Source: SZUA-584 sp041656035 (GTDB lineage: Bacteria; Bacillota; Clostridia; Christensenellales; SZUA-584). Taken from it: a stretch of 64,000 nucleotides of DNA. Within the stretch, counting starts at the first letter, position 1, and each line of letters begins with the position of its first letter. The notes under the pieces were generated by a model. The model made no database searches and was not told where the DNA came from. It was given only the letters and a program-made list of their open reading frames with translations. Below, piece after piece: positions 1 to 9,595 of the stretch. The stretch covers positions 1 to 64,000 of the forward strand of contig CAZPHS010000004.1 of the NCBI GenBank assembly GCA_964586785.1, given 5' to 3'. The position numbers and the translations under genes are program-made.

Positions 1-209
1 ACTTGCATCACCCCGTATCTGTTATATCATATTTCACGGAGTTCCGAGAAGAGCCCTTTTTTCAAGGAAACCTCAAAACAAATCTGTGTGTTTTACAACG
101 CTTTTTATTAATCGCGGGCATTTATTTGCATGTTGGCGGCTTAGGAGCATACCTTCAAAAATACCGCCATATAATTTACCGTGCGAGGGTTTAAAGGAGG
201 GCGTTATCT

Positions 210-728
210 ATGGAATGCGATGAAGAGTACTATCATGTTGACGAGCCGTATCCGCCCGTACGCGTCAGCGGCGCCAACAGCATATATGCGGCACAAATGC
301 TAAGCAACATGGGCGGATGTGTTTCAGAAATGAGCGCGGCGACATTGTTTTTCTATAACGAATTGGTTACTGAAACGGAATATAATGAGATCTCCGTTTG
401 TTTTCATCAGGTGGGCTTGGACGAAAAGCGCCACCTTAAGATTTTCGGCAGGCTTTCAATGATGTTAGGCGCCGACCCGCGCCTGTGGTGTACACGCTGT
501 TCACGCAAGCTCTACTGGTCGCCCGCTTTTAACCGCTACCCCAAAGAGATAAAAGCGCTTATGCGCAACTCAATAGAAGCTAAATCCGCCTCTATAGCCA
601 AATATTCGGCGCAGGCCGACGCAATCAAAGACCCGCTTGTTACAGAAAACATAAGACGCATAATCCGCGACGAACAACACCATCTTGATATATTTCATTT
701 AATTTATTCGCAGCTTAGACGTATATAG
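210..728 (+). CDS. Ferritin-like (rubrerythrin-type) di-iron protein
   Basis: 172-residue protein that looks like a four-helix ferritin-like domain. Likely metal ligands are E40, the E72/H75 pair in a DEKRH motif, E123, and the E155/H158 pair in a DEQHH motif, which gives the usual E, ExxH, E, ExxH pattern. Such proteins in anaerobes handle iron or peroxide in the cytoplasm. There is no rubredoxin domain, although a CxxC pair (C94, C97) lies between helices and could bind metal. The ATG follows a strong AAAGGAGG site. It stands alone, with a hairpin after its stop. The exact subfamily and substrate are not known. Confidence 0.75.
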   Translation: MECDEEYYHVDEPYPPVRVSGANSIYAAQMLSNMGGCVSEMSAATLFFYNELVTETEYNEISVCFHQVGLDEKRHLKIFGRLSMMLGADPRLWCTRCSRKLYWSPAFNRYPKEIKALMRNSIEAKSASIAKYSAQADAIKDPLVTENIRRIIRDEQHHLDIFHLIYSQLRRI

Positions 729-742
729 AATAACAACCAAAT

Positions 743-787
743 ATCGGCGGAGCGGCGCTGTTTTGGCGGAGCGCGCCGATAATTTCT
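743..787 (+). terminator. Hairpin after the ferritin-like gene
   Basis: ATCGGCG (743-749) pairs with CGCCGAT (774-780) and is followed by a short AT-rich tail. It has the position and form of a weak rho-independent terminator. The rest of the gap up to 945 is AT-rich and shows nothing else convincing. Confidence 0.4.
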
Positions 788-945
788 TATATTAATATAT
801 TAGAATTTATAATATAATTAAATAAATACGGTTTACTTTTTTTTAGTTTGTGATAAATCGTAAAAGTTAAGGAACAAAAAGCTTTCGGCAGACGTCTAAG
901 TATAGTAAAAACAATTCACGCATAAGTGGGAAAGGATAATGTCCT

Positions 946-1869
946 GTGGAACTATTAAGAATTGAAAGCCTGACAAAAGTAATGAAAAAGAGGAAGATAC
1001 TAGACAACATTTCGCTTCACGTGAACTCGGGCGAAATCGTCGGGTTTCTGGGGCCGAACGGTGCGGGCAAGACCACCACAATAAAAATGATTATGGGGCT
1101 GTTTACCATAACAAGCGGCAAAATCACGGTCTGCGGGCACGATGTAGTGACTGACTTTGAAAGCGCGATGCAAAACGTGGGAGGCATTGTAGAAAATCCC
1201 GACCTTTATAAAAGGATGACGGGCAAACAGAACCTTGAGTATTTCGCGTCTATGTACAGCAAAGACAAGATAAGAAACATAGACGATGTCGCCGGCCTTG
1301 TAAAAATGTCGGCGCGCATAAACGACAAGGTAAAAACTTATTCTCTCGGTATGCGCCAGCGCGTTGGGCTGGCACAGGCGCTTTTGCATACGCCCAGGCT
1401 TTTGGTGCTTGACGAGCCTACAAACGGGCTTGACCCTATAGGCATAAAGGAGCTGCGCGACCTTTTAAAATACCTCGCGAAAAACGCCGAAGCGGGAGTG
1501 TTTATATCAAGCCACCTGTTATCGGAAATGGAGCTGATGTGCGACCGTATATATATAATCGACGAAGGCGTGGTTATAGGGGAGAAAACAATAGAGCAGG
1601 TTAAAGATTCCGCGGAGGAGCAGATTTTCAGCTATTCGTTTGTTACAAGCGGCAGCGAGCGGGTGCTTGAATATTTGAAAGGTCTTGACGCGAATTGCGA
1701 ACAACGCAACGGCGGCGTAACCGTGGTTATGAAACGCAGCGAAATTCCCGAAATAATAAGAACTATCATAGGAATGGGAATTGATATATACGCCGTAAAT
1801 CAGGCGCAAAGAACGCTGGAACAGGATTTCATATCCATGACGACCGGAACAAAAACGCAAATCAGGTAG
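946..1869 (+). CDS. ABC transporter ATP-binding protein
   Basis: 307-residue ABC ATPase that would energise the membrane protein encoded next. Walker A GPNGAGKT is at residues 36-43, the signature SLGMRQR at 133-139, Walker B LLVLDE at 152-157 and the switch histidine at 190. The C-terminal extension of about 100 residues is usual for the CcmA/bacitracin-exporter type. The start is a GTG at 946 behind GGGAAAGGA. It is the first gene of a run (ATPase, permease, PASTA protein), separated from the permease by 18 bp. The substrate cannot be told from sequence. Confidence 0.9.
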   Translation: MELLRIESLTKVMKKRKILDNISLHVNSGEIVGFLGPNGAGKTTTIKMIMGLFTITSGKITVCGHDVVTDFESAMQNVGGIVENPDLYKRMTGKQNLEYFASMYSKDKIRNIDDVAGLVKMSARINDKVKTYSLGMRQRVGLAQALLHTPRLLVLDEPTNGLDPIGIKELRDLLKYLAKNAEAGVFISSHLLSEMELMCDRIYIIDEGVVIGEKTIEQVKDSAEEQIFSYSFVTSGSERVLEYLKGLDANCEQRNGGVTVVMKRSEIPEIIRTIIGMGIDIYAVNQAQRTLEQDFISMTTGTKTQIR

Positions 1870-1887
1870 CAAAGTGAGGTAACAGAA

Positions 1888-3759
1888 ATGAAATTTTTTA
1901 AACAGTTAAAAATTGAAATAAAAAATATACTCGGTATGAAGTTTGTGATTATTATCGCCATACTGGCTTTGCTGCTTAGCGTAGTATGGCCGGTTTATAA
2001 CGCAATAAAATCTCCCGACAATAAACAGCAGTGGGTTGTTGGTGCGCGGCCGTTAATGGAGACTATGGCGCCTGTGGATGATTCGTCTGCGGATGATTAT
2101 TATTACGGCGAGGAGCCTATCATTATTGACGGAGTTACAATAGCGCCTGACAATCCGTTTTATTATGAAATAAAATGGATGAAAGAACAGCTGGACAATT
2201 TCGACGCTTTCAACAAATTTGAGCATGAAGGAGCAAAAGAGCTAAAGTATGAACTGCTTGAAGAAATGTACGCTCATAATGTGCGTTTGGCGAAATCAAT
2301 AAAAGTTCAAAATGACTATCGTCTGGATTTAATATGGATGTGGCAAAAATCACAATTGCGCGCCGAGAAGTTTATACACGAGCATATTACAACAAGCGAT
2401 TTTGACGCGCTGATAGAGGCCGTAAGGGATTATTATTGGTATGATCCTTATAATACGGAAATGTTTGAGAACAAGTTTGTCAACATTAGTTCTATTGAAA
2501 GGCTAAAGGCGATAGAGGACGCGGAGGCGTATTATACAAAGCTTTATGCGGTTCTCGAGAGCAACGATTTCGAGCAGTATATATTTATGCGTATTGACAT
2601 TGAAAACGAAAATATTGAGAATAACAATAAAGCGATTACCGCGCTTGAAAGACAGATAATAGACGACCCAAGCTTGGAGGAAAGCTTAAAATGGCAGATA
2701 GACGACTTAAACAGGCAGAACGATTATATACAAAGCAATACCATACCGATACTTAAGTACCGCCTTGAGAAAAATATTATTCCCAACGACGGGTCATGGC
2801 AGAACGACGCTATGAGAGATATTGAAAACGCTAAGAGCAGGCTTATATATGAAGTGCCCGTAACCGAAAAGGAATTCAATGAGCAGTACCACCTTAAGGA
2901 ACAGTACGGCACATATTCCCGCTACTTGGACGCTATAAACAAACTGAGAGATTCTTTCAGCGCTACTATACTTATAGCGGAAAACTCCATAGACTCGGAC
3001 ATGCCAGATTTAAAGTACGCGCCCGACGGAACAAGAAACCAGGCGCTTAACTTTCTTGTTTACGGTTCGATAATAGGAATGCTGGCGATAATGCTGGGCG
3101 GCTGGATGATGGCGAGCGAATTTCAGCTGGGAACAATTCGCCTTCTTATGATACGCCCGTGTTCGCGCACAAAAATACTTATGTCCAAGTTTGCGGCGGC
3201 GCTGTTATTTTGCATAAGTTTATACCTTGCCGGAGTAATTCTTAATTTTGTGATGAACGGCGTGATGTTCGGGTTCTCGGATTACGCGAATCCCAGTTAC
3301 TCAGCATCCGGACAGATAGGCTTTTTGGCATATTACCTGCCCAAGATGCTGGCTTGTATAGTGCCTATAATATTCGCCTACTGCTTTGCGTTTATGCTGT
3401 CAACCACCGTTAAAAACGTCGCCGTGGCGATATCGGTGCCCGCTGTATGCTTTATAGGCTGCGTTATTGTAATGAGCATAATAAAAGGCCGCATAGGCGG
3501 AGGCTTTTATCCGATGCCTATAGACGCTTACTACTACGGCGGTTCAAATGTATTGGAAGCGGTCAAGTGGCTTGCATGGACGCCCGTGCCGTTTGTGCTG
3601 CTTTCGGATTTCTTCACGCTGGATTCGGTTATCAGCAGGCTTATCGAAAGCGGCGTGCCTATATATTTAGCATACGGACTTTCGCTTTTTGCGGTTCTTT
3701 CCGTCGTCTGCACGGCGGTTTCGGTATGGATATTCCGTAAGCGCGATATAACACAGTAA
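1888..3759 (+). CDS. ABC-2 type permease with a large extracytoplasmic domain
   Basis: 623-residue membrane protein. One transmembrane helix lies at about residues 18-40, then a long charged, helix-rich region (about 45-385) expected outside the cell, then about five or six membrane helices to the C-terminus. This is the layout of ABC-2 permeases related to the bacitracin/gliding exporters, but with an unusually long first loop. It pairs with the ATPase directly upstream and precedes a PASTA protein by 14 bp, so export of, or sensing of, something at the cell wall is a reasonable guess. The substrate is unknown. Confidence 0.8.
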   Translation: MKFFKQLKIEIKNILGMKFVIIIAILALLLSVVWPVYNAIKSPDNKQQWVVGARPLMETMAPVDDSSADDYYYGEEPIIIDGVTIAPDNPFYYEIKWMKEQLDNFDAFNKFEHEGAKELKYELLEEMYAHNVRLAKSIKVQNDYRLDLIWMWQKSQLRAEKFIHEHITTSDFDALIEAVRDYYWYDPYNTEMFENKFVNISSIERLKAIEDAEAYYTKLYAVLESNDFEQYIFMRIDIENENIENNNKAITALERQIIDDPSLEESLKWQIDDLNRQNDYIQSNTIPILKYRLEKNIIPNDGSWQNDAMRDIENAKSRLIYEVPVTEKEFNEQYHLKEQYGTYSRYLDAINKLRDSFSATILIAENSIDSDMPDLKYAPDGTRNQALNFLVYGSIIGMLAIMLGGWMMASEFQLGTIRLLMIRPCSRTKILMSKFAAALLFCISLYLAGVILNFVMNGVMFGFSDYANPSYSASGQIGFLAYYLPKMLACIVPIIFAYCFAFMLSTTVKNVAVAISVPAVCFIGCVIVMSIIKGRIGGGFYPMPIDAYYYGGSNVLEAVKWLAWTPVPFVLLSDFFTLDSVISRLIESGVPIYLAYGLSLFAVLSVVCTAVSVWIFRKRDITQ

Positions 3760-3773
3760 GAAGAGGTGGCAAA

Positions 3774-5252
3774 ATGAGCGATAACAATGATTTTTTAAGC
3801 AACTACGGCAAAGGCGGCGTACAGGGCGATACCGGCGCGCAGGTATCCGTCGACGCGCCAAAAACATACAAATACGAGCAGAAAAGCGGTTTTAAAAAGC
3901 CGGAGACGAAAACGGCCTATGCGGATACCAAGAAAGGCAAACCTATTATCGGTTTGGCGGTTGGCGGCGCCGTAATTGCCGTTATTGTTATTTTGCTTAT
4001 TATACTGCTGCCCGGGGGCGGCGTAGCGCTGCCGGACTTTTCAAACATGACTTTGACGCAGGCGCAGCTTTGGGCGAGGGAAAACAATGTTCTGCTTAAT
4101 TCGGAGAGTGAATACAGCGACGAAGTCGCCGCGGAAAGGATAATTTCGCAGGACAAGGAGCCGGCAACGCGCATAGGGCGCGGTGATTTTGTGCGCGTGA
4201 CCGTTTCGCTGGGTCCCGATCTTTCCATAACCCTGCCCCTGCCGGATTTGATGTCTTTAACATCGCGGCAGATAGAGGCTTGGGCGCAGGAAAACTTTAT
4301 GACGCGCGTGCGCATTACGGCAGAGTTTAGCGATACAGTCCCCGCGGGAAATGTAATCCGTTTCGAAGTAAACGACGAGACGGCGGTAGACGTTGTGCGG
4401 CGCGATTCGCCCGTCTATATAATTATATCAAAAGGACCCGAAAGCGAAGCGGCGACAGTAACCGTTCCCGATTTTAAAACGATGTCCGTTGCCGAATCCT
4501 ACGCGTTTGCCGCCGAAAACGGTATAACGCTTACAATGATAGAAGAATACGATGATTATATTCCCGCAGGAATGATTATTTCGCAAAGCGTAAAGGCGCA
4601 GGAAAAAATAAGCAAAGGCTCGGAAATCATTATTGTAATGTCAAAGGGCAAAATGATAACCGTGCCCGGCTTTAAAGGATACTCCCAAGAAAACGCGGTA
4701 TCCCTCGCGGCTTCGCTTGGCATTTCGGTGAGCGTTACCGAACGGTATTCGAGCTCTTCAGCGGGGGTTTTTATTTCCCAAAGCATCTCCGCGGGCACCG
4801 TATATAACAGCGGCGATATACTTGTGCTTACATATTCGCTGAGCAAAGAAGTATTTGTGCCAAGCTTTGTCGGGCAGAGCGTTGACGCCATAAAACTGTG
4901 GGCGCAGGAGCTTAACAAAATGGGCGCTAACATAAAGATAGACGATAAAGAGACAACGTACAGCGGCGCTCCCATAGGCACAATATTGTATCAGGATAAA
5001 ACCAATAAGTCGGTTGGCATAAAAGAAACTATAAAGATAACCGTTTCAAAGGGCAGGGTCGTATATGTGCCCGTTCTTACAGGTAAAACAATAGAAGAAG
5101 CCATAGAAGAATGCGAGCTTATCGGGCTGATACCCATATTTATCAAAGAGTCAAGCGACGGCATCGATCAGGGCATAATATGGAAACAAAGTATAACGCC
5201 GGGCACGGAAGAATCGGAGGGTACTAAAATCACGTTGCATTACCAGCCGTAA
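3774..5252 (+). CDS. Membrane-anchored PASTA-repeat protein without a kinase domain
   Basis: 492 residues: a polar cytoplasmic N-terminus (1-57), one transmembrane helix (about 58-80) and about six tandem PASTA-like repeats from residue 85 to the end. The repeats recur as a VP-DF/F-G start, an alpha helix and a closing V-SKG strand. PASTA repeats usually bind muropeptides and sit on PknB/Stk1 kinases or penicillin-binding proteins; here neither is fused. It follows an ABC exporter at 14 bp spacing, which suggests a joint cell-envelope role. A 9-bp-stem hairpin (5257-5280) without a T-run follows the stop. Confidence 0.8.
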   Translation: MSDNNDFLSNYGKGGVQGDTGAQVSVDAPKTYKYEQKSGFKKPETKTAYADTKKGKPIIGLAVGGAVIAVIVILLIILLPGGGVALPDFSNMTLTQAQLWARENNVLLNSESEYSDEVAAERIISQDKEPATRIGRGDFVRVTVSLGPDLSITLPLPDLMSLTSRQIEAWAQENFMTRVRITAEFSDTVPAGNVIRFEVNDETAVDVVRRDSPVYIIISKGPESEAATVTVPDFKTMSVAESYAFAAENGITLTMIEEYDDYIPAGMIISQSVKAQEKISKGSEIIIVMSKGKMITVPGFKGYSQENAVSLAASLGISVSVTERYSSSSAGVFISQSISAGTVYNSGDILVLTYSLSKEVFVPSFVGQSVDAIKLWAQELNKMGANIKIDDKETTYSGAPIGTILYQDKTNKSVGIKETIKITVSKGRVVYVPVLTGKTIEEAIEECELIGLIPIFIKESSDGIDQGIIWKQSITPGTEESEGTKITLHYQP

Positions 5253-5330
5253 GCCTTTGGCTTATAGGCGCATAAGCCAAGCTCTCCGCGGTACACTTAG
5301 AAGTAAGATATAACCGCGGGGAGCAAAGAA

Positions 5331-5618
5331 ATGGATATAAAGCGCCGTATTGACAAGGCGGACGGTAAAATAATAGCTCTATTTGAAAAACGCATGACGC
5401 TTGTAAAAAAAGAGGCGGCCGGTACGGACAAGTTTGATTTAAAGGAAGAAAGACAACGGTTAAGCTTTGACGCCGCGGATAAAACGGTAAGATACGCGTG
5501 CGACGTCCAAACAATCGCGTATACCGAGGAGCTTGTAAAGCTTTTGCTGCGCTGCGCCGTAAGGTATAAGAAAAAGCTTATTAAACAAAAAAGCGGCGGC
5601 AAAACGCGCGGTCTTTAA
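5331..5618 (+). CDS. Small helical protein resembling an AroQ-type chorismate mutase
   Basis: 95 residues. The N-terminus reads like AroQ helix 1: basic residues R5/R6, an ID-x2-D spacing and an LFEKRM segment ending in R21. A charged KEERQ stretch near residues 38-42 falls where the family has its D-x2-RE motif. Key residues do not all match and the C-terminus is very basic, so activity is uncertain. The start follows GGGGAG. It lies 78 bp after the PASTA gene. It could equally be an unrelated small helical protein. Confidence 0.45.
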   Translation: MDIKRRIDKADGKIIALFEKRMTLVKKEAAGTDKFDLKEERQRLSFDAADKTVRYACDVQTIAYTEELVKLLLRCAVRYKKKLIKQKSGGKTRGL

Positions 5619-5705
5619 TGTAAACTGTTTATTAACATAGAAAACATTCGGCTTTTATTTATTAATGATTTTTGTTACAATTGTATGAAGAAATGGGGGC
5701 GGATT

Positions 5706-7289
5706 ATGTATATTACGTTTCTTGGTGCGGCGGGGTGCGTAACGGGGTCTTGCACCATGATTGAAACGCCGGATAAAAAGGTTCTCGTCGACTGCGGCTT
5801 AAGGCAGGGAAAGGACGAGAAGAATTCGCCTGTTAAAGACGGGTTTGTGTTTGACGCGCGCGAGATTGACGCCGTGTTTTTAACTCACGCCCATATAGAC
5901 CATTCGGGGCTTTTGCCCCTGCTGGTCAAAAAGGGATTCAAAGGCAAGATTTTTTGCACGGGCGCTACGGCGCAGCTTTGCTCTATAATGTTCCCCGACG
6001 CGGGCTATATTCAAGAGATGGAAGTGGAATGGGAAAACAGGAAGCGCCGCCGCGCGGGGCGCCCCGAAATTGAGCCGCTGTATACCGCTCGGGACGGCCA
6101 AAACGCCGTGAGTTATTTAAGCGCCTTAAACTACGGCGAGATTGCGACGGTTTTTCCGGACATAAGCGTTCGGTTTACGGACGCCGGACATCTTCTCGGT
6201 TCCGCGTCCATAGAGCTGTTTATTAAGGAAAACGGCAGCCAAAAAAAACTTGTGTTTTCCGGCGATATAGGTCATAAGGACAAGCCGATTATAAAAGACC
6301 CCGTGTATATAGACGAGGCTGATATCGTTTTTATAGAAAGCACTTACGGGGACAGGCTGCATAAAGGTATAATGGACCCAAGGGAGCAGCTGAAAGAAGA
6401 ACTGACGGAGGCGCTTGCGCGGGGCGGGAACATAGTGATTCCGTCCTTTGCCGTGGGGCGCACGCAAGAGGTGCTATATAGCATAAGCGTTTTGCTTAAG
6501 CACAAAAGCGTCGCCGGACTGGAAAAAGTGCCGGTATACATAGACAGCCCGCTTGGTATCGCCGCAACGCAGATATTTGAGGAAAGCAGCCGCGGATATT
6601 ACGACGAAGAAGCCATGATGTATAAAGCAAACGGCGTTAAATTCTTTTCGTTCGATAATCTGGTGGTTGCGCAGTCGGTGGACGAATCCAAAGAAATTAA
6701 TTTTGACGAGCGTCAAAAGATAATTATTTCATCAAGCGGAATGTGCGAGGCGGGGCGCATAAAACATCATTTAAAACATAATCTTTGGCGCGAGGATTCC
6801 ACCGTGCTTTTTGTGGGATACCAGGCGGCGGGCACATTGGGGCGCTCTATTTTGGACGGGGCAAAAACAGTGCGTATATTCGGAGAGGAAATAAAAGTTA
6901 GGGCCGCTATAAAGCGTATAGAAGGTTTATCGGGGCACGCGGACAAAGCGGGGCTGCTTGAATGGATAGGGCATTTTAAAAGCGGCATGGAAAAGGTTTT
7001 TGTTATGCACGGCGAAGCGAGTGTATCCTATGCTTTTGCCGCCGAGCTTGCGGCGAAAGGATATCCCGCGGTTGTTCCGGAAATGTTTGATACGGTGGAT
7101 ACAAGCAACTTTAAGACCGTAATGCCGCATTTGGAATCCAAAACCAAAATTAGCGATGAGAGCCTCTCAAGCTTGCTTGCCCGTATAACCAAGAGCGTGG
7201 AAGAAGCCGGCGAGGAGCAGTCGGCACAGATGCGGCGCAAGCTTGCCGCGTTGGCGGATCAGTGGACGCAAAATAACAAGGCGGGTTAA
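5706..7289 (+). CDS. Metallo-beta-lactamase / beta-CASP hydrolase, RNA-processing type
   Basis: 527-residue zinc hydrolase. The metallo-beta-lactamase core has HAHIDH at residues 61-66, a later histidine in DAGHLLGS and an aspartate in SGDIG. A beta-CASP insert follows, and the C-terminal GLSGHAD and MHGE motifs belong to the RNA-specificity part. This set is typical of the CPSF/RNase-J-like YhgG/YsaA group thought to act on RNA. The ATG at 5706 is preferred over one at 5685 because GGGGGCGG sits just before it and the protein then begins directly with the first beta strand. The actual RNA target is not known. Confidence 0.88.
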   Translation: MYITFLGAAGCVTGSCTMIETPDKKVLVDCGLRQGKDEKNSPVKDGFVFDAREIDAVFLTHAHIDHSGLLPLLVKKGFKGKIFCTGATAQLCSIMFPDAGYIQEMEVEWENRKRRRAGRPEIEPLYTARDGQNAVSYLSALNYGEIATVFPDISVRFTDAGHLLGSASIELFIKENGSQKKLVFSGDIGHKDKPIIKDPVYIDEADIVFIESTYGDRLHKGIMDPREQLKEELTEALARGGNIVIPSFAVGRTQEVLYSISVLLKHKSVAGLEKVPVYIDSPLGIAATQIFEESSRGYYDEEAMMYKANGVKFFSFDNLVVAQSVDESKEINFDERQKIIISSSGMCEAGRIKHHLKHNLWREDSTVLFVGYQAAGTLGRSILDGAKTVRIFGEEIKVRAAIKRIEGLSGHADKAGLLEWIGHFKSGMEKVFVMHGEASVSYAFAAELAAKGYPAVVPEMFDTVDTSNFKTVMPHLESKTKISDESLSSLLARITKSVEEAGEEQSAQMRRKLAALADQWTQNNKAG

Positions 7290-7323
7290 TAGTACGGCAG
7301 TATCCGCCGGTAAAGAGGTAAAC

Positions 7324-8703
7324 ATGGGCAGACTGGTAAGGAAAAAAAGAAGCTACGCGTCTCCTGCGGGTTACCGCTCGGGCAGGGGCAGAAGCTACGG
7401 CGCAAGAAGCGGCCGCAGAAACGGCGGTTTTGCCGAGTTTGTGCGGCGGTATTTTAAATTGCTCGCGATATGTTTTGTTGTTGCGGTTATCGGGGTATTG
7501 TGCGTTGTGCTGTTTACGGGAAATACGGACACTTCGGTTTCGGCAATTGAGGGTGACGATACGCAGATTGCGACCGGCGACGATTCAGAGTACGATTATT
7601 CCGAATACGACGACGATATGATTGCCGGACTTGAAGGCCACGAGGCCGCTTTTATGGACGACGACCCAATTGAAAAGATTATGGAAGAAGGAATACGCAT
7701 AGGCGTCACCATAGGAAGTTTAAGCGGAAAAGAACAAGAATTTGTTATTAACAGATTGGAAGAAGCGAGCCTTTTGGCAAAGCAGTCGGCGGAAATATAC
7801 GTTACGTTTTTTTATAATGCCGGCGGCGGTTTAAATCAGCAGATTCAGGATGTGAGAAGCCTTATAAATAAAGACGTGGACGTAATAATAATTGCGTACA
7901 CCGATAAGGAAAGCTTTGAGGCGATAACGCTTTTGGCCAAAGAAGAGGGAGTGCCCATCGTCGCCTATGACGCTCCGGTAAGCGGCGGATACGCGATAAA
8001 CGTTGTTACGGATTATCAGGCCTGGGGCGACGCCTATGGTCGGTTTATGGCGCAAAACCTTACCGCGGGCAATGTCGCCGGCTTCTTTGGCATAAAAGAC
8101 GGCGTTGAGGCAAACGCCCGCGGCGGCGCGATAAACGCGGCGCTTTCGGCAAATCAGCAGATTAAGACGTCGGAGCCCGTTTATACAAACTGGAACGAGA
8201 AAACGGCAAAGACGGAAGCGGAGAAACTGCTTGCCGACAAAGCTGTGGACGGGGTTATTTGTGAGGAAGGTTTAGCCTCCGCCGTGCTGGACGTTTTCGT
8301 GCAATCGGGAAAACTTCCTAAAGTTATGTGCGGTGATGTGACGGCGGGCTTTATAAAAAAATGGTACACGCTTAAAAACGAAGGCATAAACATAGCCCCG
8401 CCGCCGGGCAAAAATCAGACGCCTCCCCCGCCCGTAATGGTTACCGCCGAGCCGGACGGGTTTATAGTATGCGCGCAGCCATCCCCTGCCGGAGGCGCCG
8501 CGGCGGCGTTCGATTTCGCGCTTGGGATTGCCAAAGGGCGAAAGCTTAAGCAGGAAGGCCAGACATTTAAGTTTAATGTGCAGACGATGATTACGGAAGA
8601 AAATCTCGCATCGTATTATTCAATGGTTAAGGATAAGGAAGACGCGTTTTTGATAACGGAGCGTCTTTCGGAGGATATGATTAACGCGCTGTTTGAAAGC
8701 TGA
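7324..8703 (+). CDS. Membrane-anchored periplasmic-binding-protein-like (sugar-type) protein
   Basis: 459 residues. A very basic, Arg/Gly/Tyr-rich cytoplasmic tail (1-40) precedes one transmembrane helix (about 45-65), an acidic linker (75-110) and a type I periplasmic-binding fold of the ribose-binding group (about 115-459). The start at 7324 follows AAAGAGGT and is preferred over an upstream start inside the preceding gene. Binding proteins of this group normally feed an ABC importer and are lipoproteins. This one has a membrane anchor and no importer beside it, so it may act as a receptor. A proline-rich insert (about residues 358-368) interrupts the fold. Confidence 0.7.
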   Translation: MGRLVRKKRSYASPAGYRSGRGRSYGARSGRRNGGFAEFVRRYFKLLAICFVVAVIGVLCVVLFTGNTDTSVSAIEGDDTQIATGDDSEYDYSEYDDDMIAGLEGHEAAFMDDDPIEKIMEEGIRIGVTIGSLSGKEQEFVINRLEEASLLAKQSAEIYVTFFYNAGGGLNQQIQDVRSLINKDVDVIIIAYTDKESFEAITLLAKEEGVPIVAYDAPVSGGYAINVVTDYQAWGDAYGRFMAQNLTAGNVAGFFGIKDGVEANARGGAINAALSANQQIKTSEPVYTNWNEKTAKTEAEKLLADKAVDGVICEEGLASAVLDVFVQSGKLPKVMCGDVTAGFIKKWYTLKNEGINIAPPPGKNQTPPPPVMVTAEPDGFIVCAQPSPAGGAAAAFDFALGIAKGRKLKQEGQTFKFNVQTMITEENLASYYSMVKDKEDAFLITERLSEDMINALFES

Positions 8704-8704
8704 T

Positions 8705-9340
8705 ATGAACAACAAAACCGTTATTAATATTTCCGTGCCGATTAAGGAGGGTATGCCGCATTACCCGACAGACCCTCCGGCGGCGCTTGAGCAGCTTTAT
8801 TCGTTAGAAAACGGCGATGCGGCAAATGTTTCGCGCGTGAGCATTTGCACACATACAGGCACGCATTTCGACGCGCCGTATCATTTCTTTTCCGACGGCA
8901 AAAAGGCGGATAGTTATCCCGCCGATTTTTTTATCGGGCGGGCGCGCGTTATTGATTTATCGTCCGGCGGCGATATCAAACGCGGCGATATTTTAGAAAA
9001 AGATATTATGCCCAACGATATTGTGCTGCTTAAAACCCGCAACAGCGAATATATGAAAACAGGCTCTTACTATTCAAACCATGTGAGCGTGCTTTACTGC
9101 GCCGCGCGGTTTTTGGCGGAAAAACGTATACGCGCCTTGGGATTCGATTATCTTACCATAGAACGGGACGCCGCGTTTCCCTCCCACCGTATACTGCTTG
9201 GAGCGGGAATACCTATAATAGAGGGCTTGTGCCTCTTAGGCGTAAAAGAAGGGCTGTACAATATGACCGCTATGTTTTTGAATATAGAAAGCGGCGACGG
9301 AGCGCCCATAAGCGCTATACTCGAGCAATATGTTTTATAA
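8705..9340 (+). CDS. Cyclase-family metal hydrolase (kynurenine-formamidase-like)
   Basis: 211-residue member of the cyclase/arylformamidase fold. The metal-binding motif HTGTHFDAPYH (residues 50-60) supplies H50, H54, D56 and H60. Family members hydrolyse N-formylkynurenine or act in polyketide-like cyclisation; no tryptophan-degradation genes are nearby, so the substrate is open. It starts at an ATG 2 bp after the preceding stop. A TTG at 8693, overlapping that gene, is possible but has no better ribosome site. Confidence 0.8.
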   Translation: MNNKTVINISVPIKEGMPHYPTDPPAALEQLYSLENGDAANVSRVSICTHTGTHFDAPYHFFSDGKKADSYPADFFIGRARVIDLSSGGDIKRGDILEKDIMPNDIVLLKTRNSEYMKTGSYYSNHVSVLYCAARFLAEKRIRALGFDYLTIERDAAFPSHRILLGAGIPIIEGLCLLGVKEGLYNMTAMFLNIESGDGAPISAILEQYVL

Positions 9341-9595
9341 AATGAATATCATTATAAATATAAATAAGTAAAAAACAATGAATAAAGATAACAATACCGC
9401 TCGTTTTAATTTTGGAATTGAATAGTTCTGATTATGCGTAATTTCAATAGAACCCTCCCGCAAATTACACAGATACGGTATTTTAGGAAACTCCAATAAT
9501 AGCCTGATTAAAAACAGAATTATGCAAAATATAAAAACGCTTGATTTAATACTGATAAATAATATATTTTGTAATGCAATTAGAATCAACGGTTA

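Noticed and set aside
3..194. Open frame for a 63-residue protein at the left edge
   Set aside because: No ribosome site, unusual composition for this genome and no recognisable family; it overlaps the likely promoter region of the ferritin-like gene.
5257..5318. Two hairpins after the PASTA gene as terminators
   Set aside because: TTGGCTTAT/ATAAGCCAA and CCGCGG/CCGCGG can pair, but neither has a T-run, so termination cannot be claimed.
9335..9589. Hydrophobic 84-residue frame on the minus strand in the gap after the cyclase-family gene
   Set aside because: It lies in AT-rich DNA (Ile/Leu/Phe-rich by composition), overlaps the gene before it and has no ribosome site.
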